From Microbacterium sp. No. 7 (GTDB lineage Bacteria; Actinomycetota; Actinomycetes; Actinomycetales; Microbacteriaceae): a stretch of DNA of 64,000 bases. Position 1 is the stretch's first letter; each line of letters opens with the position of its first letter. A model generated the notes under the pieces. That model worked only from the letters and a program-made list of their open reading frames with translations, made no database searches and had not been told where the DNA came from. Positions 1 through 7,099 of this stretch are shown here, piece by piece. The DNA lies in assembly GCF_001314225.1 (NCBI RefSeq), contig NZ_CP012697.1, positions 3,906,001-3,970,000 of the forward strand. The letters run 5' to 3'. The translations under genes were made by a program, and so were the position numbers.

Positions 1-535
1 ACACGCCGACGCTCACGGGCGCCACGAGGCGCTCGACCACGCGCTCGCCCATGCGCGTGCGCACGAGGGTGGCGAGGCGGCGCTCGTGGCCGATCGTCAG
101 CGGCGGCCGCAGCCGGTCGACGAAGGCGCGCCACGCGCCGCGCCAGCCGATGAGGCGTCGCACCTCGGGCGCCCACGGATTGGCGGGGATGCCGAGGAGC
201 TCCTGCTCGGGAAGGGGTCCGGCGCCCGCGGGCCCGGCGACCCACCGCGCGCCGGGGAGCGCGTCCTCGACCTGCGCCGACAGCCCGAGCTCGTCGATGA
301 GCGGCGCGAGCCCGGGCGAGAGCTCCATCGCGCCGACGTCGACCGTGAGCCCGTCGAGCTCGGCCGCGGCGATGCCTCCGCCGAGCTCTGCGCGCTGCTC
401 GACGAGCGTGACCCCGAAGCCGAATCGCGCGCACTCGTGCGCGGCGACGAGGCCCGCGATCCCGCCGCCGATCACGACGATGCGGGTGCGGCGGGCGCGC
501 TCGACGAGGTCCTCGGTCTGTGACACGCCCTCCAT
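1..535 (-). CDS. Protoporphyrinogen/coproporphyrinogen oxidase-like FAD protein (partial, 3' end off window)
   Basis: The minus strand is open from 535 to the left edge. The N-terminal ~178 residues show an FAD-binding Rossmann start (RIVVIGGGIAGLVAAHE), a following acidic VEQ and an AELDGLTVDVGAMELSP segment typical of HemY/HemG-type and amine-oxidase-fold flavoproteins. By family this would oxidise the porphyrinogen in heme synthesis. The ATG at 535 directly abuts a GGGAGG, which is too close; the in-frame GTG at 526 has that GGGAGG 9 nt upstream and may be the true start. The C-terminal half is not seen, so phytoene-desaturase-like or amine oxidase functions cannot be excluded. Confidence 0.65.
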   Translation of the reverse strand, partial: MEGVSQTEDLVERARRTRIVVIGGGIAGLVAAHECARFGFGVTLVEQRAELGGGIAAAELDGLTVDVGAMELSPGLAPLIDELGLSAQVEDALPGARWVAGPAGAGPLPEQELLGIPANPWAPEVRRLIGWRGAWRAFVDRLRPPLTIGHERRLATLVRTRMGERVVERLVAPVSVGV

Positions 536-617
536 CCTCCCACTGCCGCCTCGTCCCGCCGCCGTCCGCGAGCGACGGAACTGCTCGGCAGGGGCAGCGC
601 CTCCGGCCGGACGCCCC

Positions 618-623
618 TATCAT
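618..623 (+). promoter_or_regulatory. -10 box for leaderless transcript
   Basis: TATCAT at 618-623 ends 7 nt before the ATG at 631, and no Shine-Dalgarno lies between them. This places transcription start at the start codon. No good -35 box is visible. Confidence 0.45.
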
Positions 624-630
624 CTGACGT

Positions 631-804
631 ATGAGCAAGGACACCACGTTCAAGCCCGGCGACGACGTCTTCACCCCGCACGCGCGCGGCACCGTCATCG
701 ATGTGCGGGCGACGCCGTCCGGCCTGTGGGTCTTCGGGGTCGAGAACCCCGAAGGAGAGGTGACCTACTTCACGAGCAGGGCGCTCCGCCTCACGCACGG
801 CTGA
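631..804 (+). CDS. Small hypothetical protein (57 aa)
   Basis: This short frame (MSKDTTFKPGDDVFTPH...) runs from 631 to a TGA at 802-804 and encodes 57 residues with no membrane segment. The GDDVFTPHARGTVIDV and GLWVFGVENPEGEV pieces look like alternating beta strands of a small SH3-like barrel, but I do not recognise the family. Coding is supported by the -10 box spaced for leaderless translation and by the conserved-looking composition. Function unknown. Confidence 0.5.
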   Translation: MSKDTTFKPGDDVFTPHARGTVIDVRATPSGLWVFGVENPEGEVTYFTSRALRLTHG

Positions 805-871
805 GGCGTCCCGGCGGCCGGCACGGCCCGCCTCGCACACCGCACGACGCTCACGACCCAGGGAGACCACC

Positions 872-1537
872 ATGCCCACGATCGCGATCATCGGCGCCGG
901 CCCCGGGCTCGGCCTCGCCGCCGCCCGCCGCTTCGGCCGCGAGGGGTTCTCCGTCGCCCTCGTCTCGCGCACGCAGGCGCACGTCGACGCGCTCGCCGAA
1001 CGGCTCGGCGGCGAGGGCGTCACGGCCCGCGGCTACCAGGCCGACGTGCACGACGCCGCGACGCTGCGGAACGCGCTGGCCGCCGCCGCGGACGACCTCG
1101 ACACCGTCGAGGTGCTGCAGTTCAGCCCCGTGCCGCGCAAGGACTTCCTCCGCCCCGTGCTCGAGACCTCGGTCGACGACCTCCGCGCCGCCGCCGAGTT
1201 CTCGATCCTCGGCGCGGCGACCGCGGTGCACGCCGTGCTGCCCCGCATGCGCGAGGCCGGCCGCGGCAGCATCCTCTTCGCCAACGGCGCCAGCGCCGCG
1301 ACCCCCAACGGCAAGGTGGCCGGCACCTCGGTCGCCTTCGCGGGCGAGTCGGCCTACGGGGCGATGCTGCACGACGCGCTGGAGCCCGAGGGCATCCGCG
1401 TCGCGCAGCTCATCATTCCGCTCGCGATCGACGGCGGCGACCCGCTGTTCGCGTCCGACGCGCTCGCCGATCGGCTCTGGGGGCTGCACGCCCAGCCCGG
1501 CCCGTTCCGCACGACCGTCGGCCAGGATCCCGTCTGA
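872..1537 (+). CDS. Short-chain dehydrogenase/reductase family protein
   Basis: This 221-residue protein starts with a Rossmann motif (IAIIGAGPGLGLAAARRF, residues 4-21) followed by the NAD(P)-binding VSRTQ and a DVHD acidic turn, the general SDR layout. The canonical SDR active-site Ser...Tyr-x3-Lys is not clear: the region near 140-165 has ILFANGASAATPNGK and a SAYGAML segment but no Lys three residues after Tyr, so it may be a non-catalytic or atypical member. GGGAG at about 861 is well placed for the ATG at 872. It stands alone upstream of an APH-like gene. Confidence 0.6.
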   Translation: MPTIAIIGAGPGLGLAAARRFGREGFSVALVSRTQAHVDALAERLGGEGVTARGYQADVHDAATLRNALAAAADDLDTVEVLQFSPVPRKDFLRPVLETSVDDLRAAAEFSILGAATAVHAVLPRMREAGRGSILFANGASAATPNGKVAGTSVAFAGESAYGAMLHDALEPEGIRVAQLIIPLAIDGGDPLFASDALADRLWGLHAQPGPFRTTVGQDPV

Positions 1538-1608
1538 CACGGGGATGCGGCGGGGAACAGGCAGACCGTCTGCGCGATCAGCAGGATCCCGCCTGACACG
1601 GGGGATGC
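1522..1608. repeat. ~26-bp direct repeat spanning a stop codon
   Basis: Near-identical 26-27-bp segments occur at 1522-1547 and 1582-1608, offset by 60 bp. The first includes the stop codon of the SDR gene; the second sits just before the GTG of the next gene and supplies its weak GGGG ribosome-binding site. They differ by one substitution and one extra G. Confidence 0.7.
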
Positions 1609-1609
1609 C

Positions 1610-2371
1610 GTGACGCCGCGCCTCGCGGGCCCGCCGCCGCCCGGGGTCGCGGTGCCCGCCGCCGTGCGCGCGGCGCTCGACGCCCGCGGGTTCCGCGATG
1701 CGGTGCTGCGGCCGGCGTGGCGGAACGAGGCCGGCGGCCTCACCTTCTCGGTGGCGAGCGGCGGTGCCGGGCACGCGGTCGACCTCTACGCGAAATGGAA
1801 CCCGGTCGCCTCGGGCGAGTCGCTCGGCGACGAGGCGGAACGGCTGCGGTGGATCGCGGGCCGGCATCCCGCCCCGGCCGTCGTCGACCTGATGACGGAT
1901 GCCGGCGAGGAGGTGCTGCTCACGCGCGCGCTTCCCGGCGAGTCCGCGGTCTCGGAGCGGTGGGCGCGCGATCCGGATGCCGCGCTGCGGGCGCTCGGCA
2001 CGGGACTGCGCCGCCTGCACGACGTGCCGCTCGACGGCTGCCCCTTCGACGGGGGCGTGGCACACCGCCTGCGCGCCGCGCACGTGCCGGCGGGCACGGT
2101 CGAGCCCGCTCCCCCGATCGACCGGCTCGTGCTCTGCCAGGGCGACCCGTGCGCGCCGAACACCCTGCTCGCGGGCGACGGGTCGTTCCTCGCGCACGTC
2201 GACCTGGCGCGGCTCGGCGCGGCGGACCGGTGGGCCGACCTCGCCGTGATGACGATGTCGCTGGAGTGGAACTACCGGGGCTACGACGAGGCCGTGTTCT
2301 GGGAGGCCTACGGCGCGGAGCCCGATCCGATCCGCATCGCCTACTACCGGCGGCTCTGGGACGCGACGTGA
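1610..2371 (+). CDS. APH(3')-like phosphotransferase family protein
   Basis: The 253-residue protein has the APH fold signature: Lys62 in DLYAKW, a catalytic loop VLCQGDPCAPNTLL (Asp179, Asn184) and a metal-binding HVDLARLGAADRWADLA (Asp198). In aminoglycoside kinases the loop normally reads H-G-D; here Gln replaces the His, while the Asp and Asn are kept. The DxGRLGxADR segment resembles the APH(3') subgroup. Start GTG at 1610 follows GGGG at 1601-1604. It may phosphorylate an aminoglycoside or another hydroxylated small molecule. Resistance should not be assumed from sequence alone. Confidence 0.65.
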   Translation: MTPRLAGPPPPGVAVPAAVRAALDARGFRDAVLRPAWRNEAGGLTFSVASGGAGHAVDLYAKWNPVASGESLGDEAERLRWIAGRHPAPAVVDLMTDAGEEVLLTRALPGESAVSERWARDPDAALRALGTGLRRLHDVPLDGCPFDGGVAHRLRAAHVPAGTVEPAPPIDRLVLCQGDPCAPNTLLAGDGSFLAHVDLARLGAADRWADLAVMTMSLEWNYRGYDEAVFWEAYGAEPDPIRIAYYRRLWDAT

Positions 2372-2444
2372 GCGCGGCGGCGACCGATGTCGTCGGCTGC
2401 TCCCTCGCCGGCCCGGAGCCGATGGGGTCGACGAGGACATGATG

Positions 2445-2457
2445 TACCTATGAGGTA
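2445..2457. promoter_or_regulatory. Palindromic operator (candidate PadR autoregulatory site)
   Basis: TACCT-ATG-AGGTA is a perfect 5-bp-arm palindrome, with two further matching outer pairs after one mismatch. It lies immediately upstream of the -10 box TATAGT (2458-2463), itself 6 nt before the ATG of the PadR gene, so bound protein would block the promoter. Confidence 0.55.
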
Positions 2458-2463
2458 TATAGT
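2458..2463 (+). promoter_or_regulatory. -10 box for leaderless padR-like transcript
   Basis: TATAGT ends 6 nt before the ATG at 2470, with no Shine-Dalgarno between them. This is consistent with a leaderless mRNA beginning at the A of the start codon. Confidence 0.5.
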
Positions 2464-2469
2464 GGCCGC

Positions 2470-2991
2470 ATGCAGTTCCTGATCCTCGGCCTCCTGCTTC
2501 ACGGGCCCCTCTCCGCGTACGAGCTGCGCAAACGGTTCACCGCCGGCATCTCGCTCTTCTACGCGGCCAGCCTCGGCGGCATCCAGCGGGCGCTCGGGGT
2601 GCTCGAGGCGCAGGGGCGGGTGACGAAAGAGGCGTCCGCCGGCCCCGGCCGGCCGAAGCATCTGTACGCCGTCACCGAGTCCGGCCGCGCGGCGTGGCAC
2701 GACTGGATGCTCTCGCCGATCACGGAGTCGGACGCCGAGCAGATCGGGCTCGCGAAGGTGTACCTGCTGGGCAGCATGCCGCCCGAGGATCGTGCGGAGG
2801 TCGTCTCCCTGCTGCGCCGGCGCACCGCCGCGGATCTCGAACGGCTCACCGCGCTGCGAGCAGAGATCGACGCGACGCCGATACCGGAACGGTCTCGCGA
2901 TGTCGCACGGTTCCGCCGAGCGACACTGGACTACGGCATCCGCGCGCACGAGCTCATGGTGCGCTGGCTCGATGAGCTGGAGTCCGCATGA
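2470..2991 (+). CDS. PadR family transcriptional regulator
   Basis: The 173-residue protein begins directly with the PadR winged helix (FLILGLLLHGPLSAYELRKR, then a wing with GRPKHLYAVTESG at about 58-70) and has an alpha-helical C-terminal half (residues 85-170) of the Vir/PadR_C type used for dimerisation. PadR proteins usually repress a neighbouring efflux or detoxification gene and their own promoter. The palindrome at 2445-2457 fits autoregulation. The stop overlaps the ATG of the next gene by ATGA, so the membrane protein at 2988 is the probable co-regulated partner. Confidence 0.85.
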   Translation: MQFLILGLLLHGPLSAYELRKRFTAGISLFYAASLGGIQRALGVLEAQGRVTKEASAGPGRPKHLYAVTESGRAAWHDWMLSPITESDAEQIGLAKVYLLGSMPPEDRAEVVSLLRRRTAADLERLTALRAEIDATPIPERSRDVARFRRATLDYGIRAHELMVRWLDELESA

Positions 2992-3374
2992 TCGCGCTCG
3001 CTCTCACGAGCGCCCTGGTGCTGCTCGCCGCGCTCGCGGCGCTGCAGGTGCTCGTGGCGCTCGGGCTGCCGCTCGGCCGCTTCGTCTGGGGCGGTCGGCA
3101 CAGGGTGCTGCCCACGGGGCTCCGCATCGGCAGTGCGGTCTCCGTGGTGCTCTACGCCGCGATGGCAGCGTTGCTGCTCAGCCGCGCGGGCGTGATCCCG
3201 GGCGGCGACAGCCCGTTCGTGCGGGTCGCGACCTGGGTCCTGTTCGGCTACTTCGCCCTCGGCATCCTCATGAACGCGATCTCGCGCAGCAGACCCGAGC
3301 GACTCACGATGACGCCCGTCACGATCGTGCTCGCCGCGGCGACCCTCGTCGTCGCGCTGACAGGGTCGCGCTGA
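2988..3374 (+). CDS. Small four-helix integral membrane protein
   Basis: The 128-residue protein has four predicted membrane segments (about residues 2-26, 44-65, 78-98, 105-125) with a short polar loop WGGRHRVLP between the first two. It overlaps the PadR gene by 4 nt (ATGA), so the two are translationally coupled. I recognise no enzyme or transporter signature. The context suggests a PadR-controlled membrane protein. Confidence 0.7.
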   Translation: MIALALTSALVLLAALAALQVLVALGLPLGRFVWGGRHRVLPTGLRIGSAVSVVLYAAMAALLLSRAGVIPGGDSPFVRVATWVLFGYFALGILMNAISRSRPERLTMTPVTIVLAAATLVVALTGSR

Positions 3375-3386
3375 CAGACGGGGGGC

Positions 3387-3485
3387 ATGCCCGAACTGCA
3401 CCTCACCGACGACGCCGACCGCCTGCTCTCGCAGAACCCGCTCGCCCTGCTGATCGGGATGCTGCTCGACCAGCGGGTCGCTTGA
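3387..3485 (+). pseudogene. Truncated HhH-GPD-family gene fragment (5' end only)
   Basis: The 32-residue frame reads MPELHLTDD...NPLALLIGMLLDQRVA and then stops at 3483-3485. It is a clear homologue of the first 34 residues of the intact gene at 4861 (MPELHITDD...NPLALLLGMLLDQQVA), including the start context. Homology ends right after the GTCGC of the Arg-Val-Ala codons, and the helix-hairpin-helix and catalytic parts are absent. It is best read as a decayed or recombination-truncated paralogue. Confidence 0.75.
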
Positions 3486-3545
3486 CCATGAGGCCTGTCG
3501 TCGATTCGATCCCGACGGGACCCTCCATGGACTTCTCTGCCGTCG

Positions 3546-4658
3546 CTACCGCTGCTCGGCGATCGGGAAGGAGATCGACGTGGGGCCGTCTTCGAACTGC
3601 AGGCCGAGCGGCACAGCAGGGTGCTGTGACCGCACGAGCGAGCCATCCTCCTGAATCTCGAAACTCACCAGTTTCACCGGCCACTTCGTGGCCTTCACGG
3701 GCGACCCCGTGACGAACAGCCACTTGCCGTTCGACGACTGCGCGAAGTCCATGGCCACGCCCGGGCTCGGATAGGGCGAACCCGGCAGTGCGATGAGCTC
3801 GCCGTTCTCGCGCAGGGAATATCCGCTGATCGTCTCGTCGATCGGGTTGCCGGCCCAGACGTATCTGCCGTCCCGGCTGAACGTCGGATTGTGCACCGCT
3901 CCGCCGGCGGGGAAGGGAGAGGTGGGAATCTCGGTGAGCAGCCCGTTGGGCCCGATCTCGAGCACACCGATCGAGCTGCTGTTCTCGTTCGCGGTGAACA
4001 GGAAACGCTTGTCGGGCGAGTACACGGGGTTCACGGGCGTCTTGCCCTTGACCTGCAACTCGTGGATCAGACCGCCGATGCTGCCGTCGGGTTCGAGACC
4101 GTAGGTGAAGATCGTGTTCGTGATCGCACTGATGACATAGAGCTTCGTGCCGTCGGGCGAGATCTTCGACTGCACGAGGCCGTGCGAGAACTTGCCGAGC
4201 CTGCGGCGGGGGCTGACGGGCGAGAGCACGCCCTCCTCGCTGAGGTGGAAGTGCTGGATCGAGCCGCCGACCATGCCGGCCAGACCGTGACCCATTCCGA
4301 CGTACACATCGCGACCGTTGGCTGCGGTCTCGGTGCCGAGCGGCGTGACGAACTTGTTGAAGCGGTACTTGCCGGCGCTGGTCACACTGCCGTCGTCCTC
4401 GACACGGTACACGCCGATCTCGGGCTTGAACGCCTGCCGCATGCCGCCGCCCATCGGCAGCCCCCAGCCCGCGGGAGCCAGAAGGTACTTCCCGTCCGGA
4501 GTGACCCGAAGGTCGACACCACCCGATCCCGATTCGAACGGCGAGCCGGGAAAGAGCTCTGCACTGCCGTCGTCGTAGAGATCGACCACGGCCATACCGG
4601 GGCTCTGCGCGATGACGTACAGGCGATCGGTTGCTTTGCGGTTCGGCTGGGAGGTCAT
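3546..4658 (-). CDS. Seven-bladed beta-propeller, lactonase/YncE-like protein
   Basis: The 370-residue protein repeats a blade pattern with motifs such as RVTPDGKYLLAP, KISPDGTKLYVIS, VYSPDKRFLFTAN, TFSRDGRYVWAGN and QSSNGKWLFVTG. These are the S-x-D-G-(K/R)-x-(L/V)-(Y/F)-V repeats of the 6-phosphogluconolactonase-like (Lactonase) and YncE propellers. No signal peptide is seen, so it is probably cytoplasmic. Its GC content is visibly lower than its neighbours and its codons are less biased. It sits between a truncated and an intact copy of the HhH-GPD gene, which hints at acquisition by insertion. The substrate is unknown. Confidence 0.6.
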   Translation of the reverse strand: MTSQPNRKATDRLYVIAQSPGMAVVDLYDDGSAELFPGSPFESGSGGVDLRVTPDGKYLLAPAGWGLPMGGGMRQAFKPEIGVYRVEDDGSVTSAGKYRFNKFVTPLGTETAANGRDVYVGMGHGLAGMVGGSIQHFHLSEEGVLSPVSPRRRLGKFSHGLVQSKISPDGTKLYVISAITNTIFTYGLEPDGSIGGLIHELQVKGKTPVNPVYSPDKRFLFTANENSSSIGVLEIGPNGLLTEIPTSPFPAGGAVHNPTFSRDGRYVWAGNPIDETISGYSLRENGELIALPGSPYPSPGVAMDFAQSSNGKWLFVTGSPVKATKWPVKLVSFEIQEDGSLVRSQHPAVPLGLQFEDGPTSISFPIAEQR

Positions 4659-4799
4659 ATGCGCATCGTTCCTTGCGAGAATCGGGTGCGTCTATGCATC
4701 GGCCATCGTGGCACCCTCGTCATATTGCCGACATCCAAGACCATATATCGATCGACCTTCCGTCAGGAGGGAAAGAACTCGACCAGCCGGGTCTTGCAT

Positions 4800-4816
4800 C
4801 GCAAGGCCTTCTTGCG
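4800..4816. other. Short hairpin upstream of the HhH-GPD gene
   Basis: CGCAAG (4800-4805) and CTTGCG (4811-4816) form a 6-bp stem with a 5-nt loop, about 45 nt before the gene start and upstream of its -10 box. No U-tract follows, so it is more likely an operator-like palindrome than a terminator. Confidence 0.3.
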
Positions 4817-4847
4817 GTCGCGCACGGAAACGCGGATGCTCCACTGC

Positions 4848-4853
4848 GATACT
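4848..4853 (+). promoter_or_regulatory. -10 box for leaderless HhH-GPD transcript
   Basis: GATACT ends 7 nt before the ATG at 4861 and there is no ribosome-binding site between them. This supports 4861 as the start rather than the long upstream open frame from 4612. Confidence 0.5.
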
Positions 4854-4860
4854 GGCTGAC

Positions 4861-5430
4861 ATGCCCGAACTCCACATCACTGACGACCCCGCCGCCGACC
4901 AGCTGCTGAGCGACAACCCGCTCGCCCTGCTGCTCGGCATGCTGCTCGACCAGCAGGTCGCGATGGAGACCGCGTTCGCGGGACCGCTGAAGATCCGCGA
5001 CCGCGTCGGCACCCTCGACGCCACGACCCTCGCGGGCTACGACGCCGACGCGTTCGTCGAGGCGTTCAAGATCTCGCCCGCGGTGCACCGCTTTCCCGGC
5101 TCCATGGCCGCGCGCGTGCAGGCGCTGTGCCAGGCGCTCGTCGACGACTGGGACGGCGACGCGGCGGCGCTGTGGACCCGCGACGCCCCCGACGGGCCGA
5201 CCGTGCTGAAGCGCCTCAAGGCGCTGCCGGGCTTCGGCGACCAGAAGGCGCGCATCTTCCTCGCCCTGCTCGGCAAGCAGTACGGGTTCGCCGGCGCCGG
5301 CTGGCGCGAGGCGTCCGCTCCGTACGGCGACGAGGGCTCGTTCCGCTCGGTCGCCGACATCGTCTCGCCCGAGAGCCTCACCCGCGTGCGCGAGAGCAAG
5401 CGCGCCGCGAAGGCGGCCGCGAAGAAGTAG
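4861..5430 (+). CDS. HhH-GPD superfamily base-excision-repair-like protein
   Basis: The 189-residue protein contains a helix-hairpin-helix LKALPGFGDQKARIFLALLGKQYG region around residues 119-142 and an N-terminal PLALLLGMLLDQQVAMETAF helix, as in the actinobacterial HhH-GPD family related to Nth/AlkA glycosylases. The PGFGDQK hairpin binds DNA backbone. The usual iron-sulfur cysteines are missing, and glycosylase activity is unproven for this short family. A Lys/Ala-rich tail ends the protein. A broken paralogue lies 1.5 kb upstream. Confidence 0.7.
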   Translation: MPELHITDDPAADQLLSDNPLALLLGMLLDQQVAMETAFAGPLKIRDRVGTLDATTLAGYDADAFVEAFKISPAVHRFPGSMAARVQALCQALVDDWDGDAAALWTRDAPDGPTVLKRLKALPGFGDQKARIFLALLGKQYGFAGAGWREASAPYGDEGSFRSVADIVSPESLTRVRESKRAAKAAAKK

Positions 5431-5573
5431 CCGCGGCCCCGCACTCCTGCCCCGCCCTCGGGATGGCCCGGGACCTCGGGATGGCCCGGGAGTCCGACCG
5501 CGGGTGGATGTGCGCGATCGGCGACGCGCCTAGCGTGGAGGACGACGCGGACGCACCGCACGAGGGGAGTTCC

Positions 5574-5939
5574 ATGGCCGAGCTGATCGGCGCCGCCCTC
5601 GTGGCCGCGCTCGCGCTCCTCGTGCTCTGGTGGGCGCGGGCGTGCCGGCGCGGCACGTTCCGGCGCAGCCGGATCGCCGGCTATCGCACGGCGCTCACGC
5701 TGCGCGACGACCACGCGTGGGTCGCCGTGCACCGGGCCGCGTCCCCGTTCCTCGCCGTCGCGGGCGTCGGCGCCCTCGTCGGGACGATCGCGGGAGCCGT
5801 GCTCGCCCTCGCCGGCGTCGCCGGCGCGGCCGCGGCCCTCGGCGCCTCCGTCGCCTGGGTGCTCCCCTGGGTGCTCCTGTGGGCGCTGCTCGGCCTCATC
5901 CCCGCCGTGCGCGCCGAGCGCGCCTATCGCCGTCGATGA
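5574..5939 (+). CDS. SdpI-like small membrane protein
   Basis: The 121-residue protein has one N-terminal membrane helix (about 3-20), then RIAGYRTALTLRDDHAWVAVHRAA (18-50 region) which matches the SdpI/YhfL-family pattern of G-x-R-T-x-x-T and W-x-x-x-H-R, and two more helices (about 60-83, 88-110). GAGGGGAG at 5562-5569 is a strong ribosome-binding site for the ATG at 5574. SdpI proteins give immunity to the SdpC toxin in Bacillus; here only the fold is supported. The tandem 18-bp copies CTCGGGATGGCCCGGGA lie upstream near 5455-5490. Confidence 0.6.
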   Translation: MAELIGAALVAALALLVLWWARACRRGTFRRSRIAGYRTALTLRDDHAWVAVHRAASPFLAVAGVGALVGTIAGAVLALAGVAGAAAALGASVAWVLPWVLLWALLGLIPAVRAERAYRRR

Positions 5940-5965
5940 GCGCGCGGTCCCCCACCGCCCACCGC

Positions 5966-6157
5966 GAGGGTGCCCGTTGTCTCGCCGAGGGTGCCCGTTG
6001 TCACCGCGAGGGTGCCAGATATCGCCGCGAGGGTGCCAGGTATCTCGCCGAGGGTGCTACCCGAAGCACCCTCGCGTGAGCAACTGGCACCCTCGTGGCG
6101 ACAACCAGCACCCTCGCGCGAACACCTGGCACCGTCGCGAGAACAACCAGCACCCTC
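5966..6157. repeat. Inverted array of ten 21-bp repeats (5 + 5)
   Basis: GAGGGTGC recurs at 5966, 5987, 6008, 6029 and 6050, exactly every 21 bp, followed by its reverse complement GCACCCTC at 6066, 6087, 6108, 6129 (one variant base) and 6150, again every 21 bp. The rest of each unit is semi-conserved (CGCG next to the core, then C-A-G/T-T-rich spacer). The two halves face each other around about 6061. The array fills the gap between two plus-strand genes. Three more units occur at 9346-9408 and a degenerate pair near 42181-42210. Confidence 0.85.
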
Positions 6158-6207
6158 GCGGCGCAGCCGCGGACGCGCGACAATGTGCTCGAGGCGAGGA
6201 GGACGAC

Positions 6208-6636
6208 ATGGAACGCACGGGTGACGACGTCGCAGCGGCGATCGCGGGGGTGACGCCGGCGGCGCGGAGACGCGATGCGGAGGCGCTCGTCGCGCTCATG
6301 CGCGACGTCACGGGCCTGGAGCCCGAGCTGTGGACGGGCAAGATCGTCGGCTTCGGCGAGTACCACTACCGCTACGAGTCGGGCCGCGAGGGCGACTCCC
6401 CCGCCGTGGGCTTCGCGCCGCGCAAGGCCGCGACGACGATCTACCTCCCCGACGGCGTCGGCGCGCACGAGCAGGCGCTGTCGCGGCTCGGCCCGCACAC
6501 CACGGGCGTCGGATGCCTGTACCTCAAGGCTCTCGACGACGTCGATCTCGCCGTGCTGCGCGGCATCGTGGAGACCTCGTTCCGCACGCTCACCTCCGGG
6601 ACCTACGGCCACCGGGCCCGCGACGGCGGCGCGTAG
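6208..6636 (+). CDS. DUF1801 domain protein
   Basis: The 142-residue protein carries the DUF1801 pattern: RRRDAEALVALMRDVTG, then PELWTGKIVGFGEYHYRYESG (residues 36-56), FAPRKAATTIYL and GVGCLYLKALDDVDLAVL. Members of this family are small iron-chaperone/YdhG-like folds of uncertain function. GAGGAGG at 6196-6202 is a strong Shine-Dalgarno 5 nt before the ATG. The gene stands alone between repeat arrays. Confidence 0.75.
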   Translation: MERTGDDVAAAIAGVTPAARRRDAEALVALMRDVTGLEPELWTGKIVGFGEYHYRYESGREGDSPAVGFAPRKAATTIYLPDGVGAHEQALSRLGPHTTGVGCLYLKALDDVDLAVLRGIVETSFRTLTSGTYGHRARDGGA

Positions 6637-6643
6637 GCGGCGT

Positions 6644-6685
6644 GGCATCCGGCATCCGGCATCCGGCATCCGGCATCCGGCATCC
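6644..6685. repeat. Heptamer tandem repeat GGCATCC x6
   Basis: Six uninterrupted copies of GGCATCC follow the DUF1801 stop by 7 nt. The same heptamer and its complement are scattered through the window inside coding regions (as Asp-Ala/Gly-Met codons), so this is a concentrated run of a genome-wide motif. Slippage would make the length variable. Confidence 0.9.
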
Positions 6686-6707
6686 GGCGCAGCGTGCGTC
6701 ACGGACA

Positions 6708-6770
6708 CAGGAGAAATCACCGGTGCAGGAGGATTCTCGCCGGATCGTCCTGCACCGGTGATTTCTCCTG
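6708..6770. repeat. Perfect 23-bp inverted repeat (hairpin)
   Basis: The 23 nt at 6708-6730 are the exact reverse complement of 6748-6770, with a 17-nt loop at 6731-6747. Each arm contains the 8-bp palindrome CACCGGTG. No T-run follows on either strand, so it is not a classical intrinsic terminator. It may be a REP/MITE-like intergenic element. Confidence 0.85.
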
Positions 6771-6867
6771 CTGCCAGGTGGTGGCAGGAGAGGCCGGGCG
6801 GCGACACGGGGCCAGATGCCGGCGCGCGGACCACACGGCCGGAGCCGGACAGCGGCGCGAGAGCCTA

Positions 6868-7080
6868 GGCGACGGCATGGGATGCCAAGCCCTGCGAGGG
6901 ATGACGACCGGCAGGGATAACGACGGCACGAGAACCCAGGCGACGACGAGGGATGCCGGGCCGGCAGGGATGCCAACGGCGCGAGAGCCCAGGCGACGAC
7001 GAGGACGCCGGGCCGGCAGGGATGACGACGGCACGAGAGCCCAGGCGACGGCGAGGGATGCCGGGCCGGCGGCGACGGCG
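6868..7080. repeat. ~52-bp imperfect direct repeats downstream of glyQS
   Basis: About three copies of a ~52-bp unit (beginning GGCAGGGAT at 6910, 6963 and 7015, each followed by a CACGAGAGCCCAGGCGACG-like block) plus a degraded leading copy fill the space just beyond the glycyl-tRNA synthetase stop at 7100. Together with the heptamer and hairpin they make up the 463-nt gene-free stretch 6637-7099; I see no gene there. Confidence 0.7.
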
Positions 7081-7099
7081 GCACCGGCATCCGCCGTGG

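Noticed and set aside
4612..4860. Longer N-terminus for the HhH-GPD protein
   Set aside because: The paralogous fragment at 3387 begins at the same MPEL start, and a -10 box lies 7 nt before 4861.
5966..6157. CRISPR array
   Set aside because: The repeats have short semi-conserved gaps, no unique 30-bp spacers, switch orientation halfway, and no cas genes are near.
6644..7080. Small RNA gene or a coding region in the repeat-rich gap
   Set aside because: All frames consist of repeat-encoded low-complexity peptides and no promoter is evident.
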